Assembly (NCBI GenBank): GCA_021234155.1
Contig: JAJEKV010000026.1
Coordinates: 2,110,001 to 2,174,000, forward strand
Reading direction: 5' to 3'
Length of the DNA: 64,000 bases
Origin: Isoetes taiwanensis
Taxonomy: Eukaryota; Streptophyta; Lycopodiopsida; Isoetales; Isoetaceae
Of the stretch, positions 56,801-64,000 are shown in pieces. A program made the position numbers and the translations under genes. Position 1 is the stretch's first letter. Each line of letters opens with the position of its first letter. Under the pieces are notes generated by a model. That model was not told where the DNA came from and made no database searches. It saw only the letters and a list, made by a program, of their open reading frames with translations.

Positions 56801-56970
56801 ATTAGTCCAGACCCTGATTCCGATTCCATTAGTCCAGACCCTGAATCTGATTCCGACACTCCAATTTCAATTATCTGCCTGCCAAATGTTAAGAAAAATT
56901 GCAATTGATCAGGCCATCTCCATAACTGGCATTTGGATCGAGCAACCTGAGTCGTGCTCCCATTTTGCAT
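53820..56970 (-). pseudogene. transposase-like gene (WSDG...HGKG family), nearly full length, decayed
   Basis: Minus-strand order: Ser/Gly/Glu repeat and basic RRKKRTREQE region (56970-56656); MQRRVGVNLMESFL to LEQSQ (56616-56062); intron with TTATAG acceptor; LYERFKEEYPEVKVGARSFQ, KPWFV, CCCIHHVRLGKLLDGFK (55500-55270); CIVCPKEADDEFHRKECLYG (about 55207-55140) with Cys pairs suggesting zinc; NVVVLVVDNIAEDY (54900 region); IWSDGAASQFK and FFWCKHGKGEHDGKAAELKR (54665-54345); and a C-terminal segment with DFWMVKCTKEMN. The Asp in VVDN, the Asp in WSDG and the acidic residues after HGKG could be an RNase H-fold triad. I recall this signature from multicopy uncharacterised eukaryotic proteins thought to be transposon-derived. 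In-frame stops near 55112, 54822 (TGA in place of Trp in YYWCHIQ) and 54180 and a shift near 54670 indicate decay. Confidence 0.6.
55556..55865. repeat. diverged tandem units in the intron of the transposase-like gene
   Basis: CACACCATTATGG(G/T)TG.A and CTCAAACTATG words recur at about 40-bp spacing. Counterpart of 32935-33245 in the left arm. Confidence 0.7.
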
Positions 56971-57379
56971 TTCCCCTCATTAGTTCCCATAATTAGTAAT
57001 TACCATAGGATTAGGAATGTAATATAGCCAAGATGTTATTTAATGCAATTTGGTAGTTCTTTATGCCTACATCACTCCATCTAACCACTTCTTCACCAAT
57101 ACTTCAAACTATTCTTTTGGGGGGGGGAGACAACTACAATGGCTCACTTTACCCTGCACCAACCCCTAGCCACCTTCCTTATGGCCAACAGACCTAGAGT
57201 ACCAAGAAATCGACAGAAACAAGAAAACAACACAAGGCTTACCTAAAAACTGTAGCAAAGGATGCTCGGACTCATAACACAGAAAATCCTTGACGTTTCC
57301 TCTTCAAGCTACAGATAAGACATAACCTAAAGATGCCCAAATAGCAAAGGCCAGGTCGAACGCCACCAAATACATCATG

Positions 57380-57801
57380 GCTTATTTCCAGCTTCATGGG
57401 ACAAATACAAGGCTATCAATGAAGCTATCAAGAGAGACTTCAACTGGCCATGTAAGCCAGCAGGTGTGGTTCTGGTCTGTAAGGCGCTCAGGAACACGAG
57501 GCTCTACTGCTCTGAAGGAATGGTGGGCTACTGTATGAAGGATATTGGCGAAATGCATTATTCATGTCATCTACATAATGTTAGCGATTCCATGATACAG
57601 AAGGGCAAAGATCTTTACTTGCGATGGGGTGCTGGAGATATTAAGGGCCTCTGTGTTCTTGACAACCGTAACATCCTGAATAAGGCAGCACATTTTGTTT
57701 CCTATCATGGGAGACGTCGTGCCACACCGAGCCTCACTTTTACCTTGGCTAGAATGATCAGGAGGGGCAAGTACATGCACAGAGCCACATACAATTCTTA
57801 A
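57380..57801 (+). pseudogene. right-arm copy of the Rep-like ORF
   Basis: The frame from 57466 to 57801 keeps GMVGYCMKDIGEMHY and the basic C-terminus with one substitution (CFEG to CSEG). Upstream, the sequence equivalent to HQIHHGLFPASWDKYK is present near 57370-57420 but stop codons precede it, so the N-terminal part is open only in the left arm. Confidence 0.5.
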
Positions 57802-58674
57802 TCCGGCCATGCTTACTCACACCATTGAAACTACGCCAGAAAATAAAAATAAAACTATAAACCCCAACACATGATTGGTCAACCCCCAAGGTTCGAGTAT
57901 GTTCATAACATACATGAACCTCGAGTCGCCAACGTTATCTCATCAAAGGGCTTGTTATGGAAGTGCTGGTGGTTTACAAATTATAATGGATACTCTTTTC
58001 ACATGCAATCCCAATTCTCTTTTACATGCATGTCGCATGGGATGCAGATTTTTTCTAATCCTATACCAGCAACGTGCAATATTGTTCAGCTACGTTACAA
58101 AAGGCATACCTTATATGCACATGAAGGAACATCTACTAGGATGGCATGTCCTATAAGATGCTTAATGCCTTGTATGAGCAATACAATGATTGCCCGATGG
58201 AAGATGCTCTTGATTTTGTGATCCAAACTCTTTCGTATAGCAAACGTTTATGCATTTTATCACTTCTTTTTATCATTAAAACTTCAATCGGGCAATGCCC
58301 AGTTTGCAATTTATGCCAGAACTGGCCTAAGCTTCCCCAATTATGAGGCATCCTACTCTAAATTTCTTCTCCAAAGTAATATATAGTCAAGTTTACATGT
58401 GTCACATTCGTTACACTCCTTATTTACACTTAGTTGGACAAAATTCCCTTCCAGAAATTAGGCCACATGGCCTCTGTCTCCGTAAATGTAAGGTGATAGC
58501 AATTTTGCTGTACAAGCTAATGGCGTGTTGCCATGTGGAAGCCATTCTTTTAGAGAAAAGCGACATTTTGTCTTTTGCAGCAACAATTTTTATATTCTGC
58601 TAGTTCTACCCTCAATTCCCAACATTCTACCAGATTTAACCCCACATAATTGATTTTACCTTACATTCATGTAT

Positions 58675-58875
58675 ATAGCTGTGGAAACAGGGCGACAAGC
58701 GGAGCGCGGAGCCCTGTTGACACAGCAAGAAAGCCCACTAAATGGGCTTTCCTAGGAACGTTCAATTCTTGAATCCAGAATGCAAGTAAAGATCAGCCAG
58801 AATGCAAGTAAATCAGCGGAATGCAGGGTAATCTTGCTAGAATGCAAGTAAACCAAGGATGCGCTTCCGGAATGC
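58675..58875. repeat. right-arm copy of the foldback, one palindrome missing
   Basis: Retains the inner GGGCGACAAGCGGAGCGCGG hairpin, one AAAGCCCACTAAATGGGCTTTCCT palindrome and the CCAGAATGCAAGTAAA repeats. The second palindrome present in the left arm is absent, and the sequence passes directly to AGCTGTGGAAAC. Confidence 0.7.
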
Positions 58876-59509
58876 AAGTAAAACAGGAATCACAGTGATG
58901 AACCCAGGATTCTTGATTTGAAACTTGCCAAATGGCATGATCTGATTAGCGCAGGGGCAAGAATTGAACGTACCTGGTTTTTACGTTGCAAGGATCACCT
59001 TTGCAACAATCACGTCGTGCTGCAAATTCCGAGGTGTCAGCAGTATATACGTAAAGGGCAGCTGGGCCCAATCCAAGTGTGACACATGTCTGCGTGCAGG
59101 TGGAAATCTTAGAAGAGCAGGTAAAAAAAAGTCAAAAAATGGCGTAAATATGACGACACAGAGGAAGAAGCGCCGGAATGCAAAGCAAGATGTTGCACAC
59201 CTTTTCAGACTTAGAAAAGGTATCACGTGTCACCTATTCATTGGATGAGACTGCTGGATTGGGCCCAGCCATGCATTTTTTCACTTCTTTTTATCATTAA
59301 CATCTTCAATCATTATATTCACTAGGGGCGATGCCCAGTTTGCAGTTTATGCGCCAATTATCAGGCATCCTGCTCTAAATTTGTTCTCCAAAATAATATA
59401 TGGTCATATTTACATGTGTCACATTCGTTACACTGCCTTATTTACATTTAGTTGTACAGAAATCTTACACTGCCATGCTTTCCATGCATTTAGAAGCAGA
59501 ATTCCCAAG

Positions 59510-62500
59510 TCAATATTCTTCATAATACTCCTCCTCCTGTTCACATAAACTGTATGCTGGTACTTGTAAATCATCTGCTACTGTACCATCCTCATCTCCA
59601 TAATCATCCTCTAAATCCTCGTTACAATCTTCTTTAATAGCATCTTCAACTTTGTTACTAGAACCAAGAGCCTTGGGTAACGACTCTTGGTCAGCCCAAG
59701 GAACAGAAAGTGGAGATTTTGTAGTTGAGTCTAATTCCCGTGGTTCTTCAGCTGGCTTAAGAGATTGTTCCTGTGCATAATAAAACAGCAGGCATATGCA
59801 CTCAGAAATTATAGAATATGTAGAAACGAGCACAATAGAAAACCATTTTTAAAAGTGGAGGGAGACACTCTCATATACCATTCCATCAAACATCTCTTCT
59901 AGCACGCTGTAATTTAGCTTGGAGCTTAGCTTCTGCAGCAAAAGAAAAGAGGAGTGTCATGCCAACATACTTTCAAAGAAAAGACACCAAATTTACAAGA
60001 AATTAGCTGCATTCGTAACATTAGCAGTCTTGATAAAAATTCTGTACCAACCACAATGCTAGGTTAAAAACACATACTTTGGCAATCAGCAGTTTCTATG
60101 AAAAAGATTACAGTGATACTTAAGCAACAAGGGAACAATGCCAGTAGTTGACCTTTTGTAGTGCTTCCCAATTATTCACATTGAAATAAAACAAATTGAA
60201 ATGAAATGATTTATTCACGCTCCTTCCAAGGAATACAGGATATTGCAAAAGAATTCAGATTCGCTGAGCTAACACTTTGCAGAAAGATGACAATGACCTT
60301 GCGTTCCAGCATTTGCCTTGTTGCTTCTGCAGCAGTTTCAGCAGGTTCCTTCTTCCCATTATCAGAGCGCCTTGGTTTTCGAATCTGGTATTCAGAATAT
60401 AGAGATAATGTCAAAGTAAATTCCAGAATGCTTGTACTGTAAGGGAAAATTATACCTTTCTGGCAGCAATGGCGGCTGCTGCAAGCTCAGCAGCAGTCGC
60501 AGAATCTGAACCAATTGCAGCTTTCTTAGCCTCTTGTTCCTATGAATGACGACGCAGCTCTTTTAAGTATAGGTAAAATAACTACGAGCTTTAAAATAGA
60601 AAATGCACCTCAAGGTATTCCTTGTTCATTTCTGTCCACACAATGGTCTTCAGTCTTATTTCTTCATCATTGTTCAGGTATCCAACCACCTGTATCCCAT
60701 GAAAGTGCACCATTGTATCTACTAGAATTTTAGAATGAAAAGCAGTCTCCAGATTACCTCATTGTCATCAATATCAGAAAGCGTCCCTGGTTCCTCGTCC
60801 AAATAGTCATCACTTCCCACATTATTATCAAGTACATGACTCGATTTTGTACACTCCGTAGTGCAGCTATCAGTAGTGTCATTACAACTCATGCTACAAT
60901 CTTTCTCCTTTGTACTATGTTCTTGCAAGCTCTCAGTTACATCTGTCGGCTGTTTGCCATGACATAACTGCGGATCATTCTTGGACCGTTTGTTTTGCGT
61001 GGGGTTGCCAGTACCTCATTGTCTCCTGGAACATGTTTATCTACCTAGAAAGAAAGAAAACATTTACCATCACTATATAAAGTACAGCCTGCATATAGAT
61101 AAGTATAAATAATATTAAGTACTTATGCCCCTGCAGATAATTAGGCATAGCCCCTGCAGCTTTGGGAATATGTCTTTTGTTAATGAACCTGTAAGTTTTT
61201 TAATTCTGCAATGCAGGATTGCGCTGGAAAAATTAAATCCAAAGAGTCAAATCCATTCTTAACATAAGCCATATTACCACGATAATGAGCCCAGAACAGG
61301 AGTTCAACCACTCGGGATTACATTGCAAAGATCTGTAAAATTGCCCATATTTTCATAGCTGGCATGCCATTTTTACATAGCATTGTCAGCATAGTTGTCC
61401 ATAGGTTGGCCTTAGCTTTACCCTCTGCATTGTGCTCTAGATACATGGGAAATAGACTGCTCATGCCAAACTTTTTCATCTGCTGCACTTTTGGGGGCCT
61501 TTTTAGCATATGCTGGACAAACTGTATAATAAGCCAAGCAAAAGCACATTAAAGTAGCAATGTTGAGGAAATATTCTTCCTGATGTAAAGGATTTCTTCT
61601 TTGAAAAAAGATGGGGAGAACCTTTTAAGTGATTTTAAAGCTCCATCGACAAAATCCAGAGACTGTTTGTGGTGAAGTTGCTCTCATTCTAGCTACATGA
61701 ATCAGCACTCATCAATTAACTGGAAATTGTAGTGCATTTACTTTGAACATGATGCCTTCCTATGTGCTTTCATTTTGTTCACCTCTCAGAATAATATGCT
61801 GTCCCAACAAGTGGAAGTTATCCCAATAATCCAAATTGCTGTGTAATGATGTCAACAAGTAGGTACCTTAGTGCTATTGAGAAATGACAGATGTAGCAAT
61901 AAAACAAACACTAAGATAATTATAATGGGATAAGAACATGCATGAAAGTAAGACAAGGTTTACTTAATGTTTTCAATGTGGAAGCAAGATTTATGAAGAG
62001 GATGAAAGAAATATTATTATTACCCGAGAGGACAAAAATCTTTTGCCCATCATGCTCTCCCTTTTCCTTCGCTCTTTCTCAGCACGCTGAAATGCAGGTG
62101 GCTCAGCACCACCTTGTATTCCCCCTGACACCTTTATAAACTGCAAAAATATAACAGATAAAATAAAATTGCATCATAAAGACATGATAGAATGGTCTCT
62201 AGACACTTGCATCATCATAACAGCTTCTACAAAGGCCGTGCGCATAATGCACAGCTCCCATGCTTTTATGCTCACACAGAATCTCTGTAATAGCTCTCTC
62301 CCCCCTAGGCCCAACATTTACATATGGGTCAGCTACAGATTGGACTTGAAGTTCAAGCTCTTTCGCCTTGCTCTCAAACTCCTCTGCCTGTTACAAACAA
62401 GACAACGAACATCTTTTCAGGCTAAGCAACACATGGTAACATGAGCTTGATATCAAGCACTCACAGTTAAGCTGCCTGATTCAGTATTCTCAAACTCAAC

Positions 62501-63421
62501 TAACCGCTTTCTCAGGGTGGATTCGCATATATGTACGACACTTATCTAGGTAAGAGCCATCAACAAATAAAGATTAAATAAATATCTATGAGAGAAACAA
62601 AGAAAGATATAAACAGCAGCTGTACTAAGAATTTGTTTGAAGCAATAAGGCAGCAGCATGCACACCACATCACTTTTTGTGCACTCAAAGCGATGAATAA
62701 GTGCTGACAGATATAAAGCTGCACCACACACACCACTTGGCTTCCTGCCTGTCTGCAACAAAAACTAGACTTCATAAGCTAGATATATACAAATAGAAAA
62801 CTAGACAAGCTAAACTATGTATCACTAATAAAAACAAAAACAAACAAAGAAAATGTTTGATCCTCCCGTGCAGGTCCACTGGCACAGTTCAGATATGAAC
62901 ATGAACTCCTGTTATGTTTGCATCAAACAATCTAAAAGAGAAACACTATTTAAGGCAAAAACCTGTATCCAGTCCTGCTTCATACTTGCAACAAGTCGCA
63001 AAGCAGTGTTAGCAATAGAATGATGTTTCCTTCCACCGGATTCCCCGCTTCTAGATAAAAGACCTGAATAGAATTTACTCAGACATGTAAAAGGACTTGC
63101 ATGTAACATAACGCCCACCAGTGACAAACAACCAACTGAAATAGCAGTAAGGTACTTAAAAAAAAAAGGAAACATACGATCAGTAAATCGATGTATAAAT
63201 AGACTTGGATCAACAGGCTTCTGCATTATTGGATGCTGATCAAGCCGTAAAAGTCTGCATAGTTGAAGGAAGACAGCACCTAATACATACCTAGAAATTG
63301 CAAATAAATGATCTTTCTGTAATCTTTGCCATTAGAATGGTCCAGCAAGTGGCAGCCCACTTACACGTTTGTCTGCAGGTAGTCTGAGAAATCAATTAAG
63401 AAGTACGGCTTGCTATCTTGA
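59510..63421 (-). pseudogene. BRF1: BRF1, right-arm copy, frameshifted and internally deleted; 5' exons outside window
   Basis: Reverse-complement copy of BRF1 exons 6-18, from 63421 (exon 6) to the stop at 59510. Exons 1-5 would lie past the window end. Cyclin-fold motifs (LLRLDQHP, RKPSGVCGAALY, STLRKRLVEFENTE) and the GC-AG intron are kept. Differences from the left copy: a 72-bp in-frame deletion in exon 12, a 27-bp longer exon 16 (extra Ala-rich TAAELAAA), and a net +2 change in exon 13 at about 60990-61010 (ACCCCACGCAAAAC against ACCTACGCAAAC). The last leads to a stop after about 21 new codons. The predicted product would end near residue 421 and lack the conserved LSDIDDNE...NKEYLE block that contacts TBP. 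It is therefore likely a pseudogene, unless those two bases are sequence errors. Confidence 0.85.
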
Positions 63422-64000
63422 CTGGAGAAAACAAATCAGAGTATAATGTCAACATAGAGACATCGCTAAACAACCATAGAGCCAAAGAAAAAAAATGAGT
63501 AATCCACAACTTTGTTCGTTCTCTGGGAAAGATTGCCAGAGTATCCTAGCCATTGTAATGCCTATTTTTCAAAATATACAACGTTTTTTTTTTTTTTCTC
63601 TTTTCTCTGGGCCCCTTAGCAAAGGCTCCATGCTGGCCCAGATTATGCATCATGCTGATAACTCTCATCATCTTGGCAAGATCTTCAGGGACACTTGAAT
63701 GGCCTTACATGAAGTGTTGACAGGCACCACTTTAGTCTTCTACAAATTTATCTGTAGTCTTGTCTCTTGGCACAAAGCTTCAGGGCTGTCAGCACACAAC
63801 TGCTCCTTTCAAGGACAACCTAGTCGTACACGTGCATAGGAGTGGAATTTCGTCCTTGTTTAAGAGTTGCTGAATCTAGGTTTTGTTAAGTAACTTGAGA
63901 AACGAACCTCACCCCTCCTTTTATTCGATATGACGATTGGAATTTGAGATCGGAAATGGTGAACAATCATAAAACTTCAACCAGAATTGATAAATGCAAA

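Larger units (their letters stand above)
55432..64000 (-). repeat. right arm of large inverted duplication
   Basis: Reverse-complement counterpart of 24175-33352, running off the window end at 64000. Shorter than the left arm by about 600 bp, mostly from one 525-bp gap in BRF1 intron 5 and a 72-bp exon deletion. Confidence 0.95.

Overview
This window is plant nuclear DNA. The evidence is an intron-rich gene for the RNA polymerase III factor BRF1, a receptor-like-kinase relic, and Ty1/copia and Ty3/gypsy-type retrotransposons, two of which carry initiator-tRNA-Met primer-binding sites. Introns are long and intergenic DNA is mostly old transposons and short tandem repeats, so the genome is large. 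A fern or other seed-free plant is plausible, but no sequence here proves the lineage. There are no rRNA genes, convincing tRNA genes or CRISPR arrays.

Layout. 0-2.8 kb: a minus-strand LTR-element leader and CCHC gag-like gene. 4.46-5.35 kb: a LINE tail and a 19-bp minisatellite. 5.77-5.96 kb: the probable BRF1 promoter. It is separated from the BRF1 start codon by a 16.15-kb minus-strand copia element (5957-22110, TSD TAAGG). That element is itself split by an 11.4-kb LTR element with no recognisable coding capacity (7944-19320). 22.38-29.21 kb: a complete BRF1 gene in 18 coding exons (684 codons), including one GC-AG intron.

24175-33352 is one arm of a large inverted duplication. The other arm is 55432 to the window end, with a 22-kb spacer between them. 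Each arm holds BRF1 sequence, a Rep-like ORF and a transposase-like gene. The right arm carries a frameshifted, internally deleted BRF1 copy and the longer transposase-like gene. The left arm ends in the middle of that transposase gene.

The spacer contains a gypsy-like LTR/gag fragment (38-41.3 kb), a receptor-kinase pseudogene between 126-bp direct repeats (42.5-43.6 kb), a polyA retroposed segment with a 13-bp TSD (48.98-50.63 kb), a copia RT scrap and minisatellites.

The most unusual locus is at 43.6-48.7 kb. It is a degenerate gene, plus a nearby paralogous fragment, that reads as ParB-like domain, beta-class DNA-methyltransferase-like domain, acidic linker and FCP1/NLI phosphatase-like domain. 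Its upstream and intronic DNA repeatedly carries the 15-nt hairpin TCGCGC-NNN-GCGCGA, including one 87-bp near-perfect foldback. I did not see this motif elsewhere in the window.

Frameshifts are common in otherwise conserved coding stretches, and some GC-rich blocks of the paired LTRs differ while adjacent blocks are identical. Part of the apparent decay may therefore be assembly or base-calling error.
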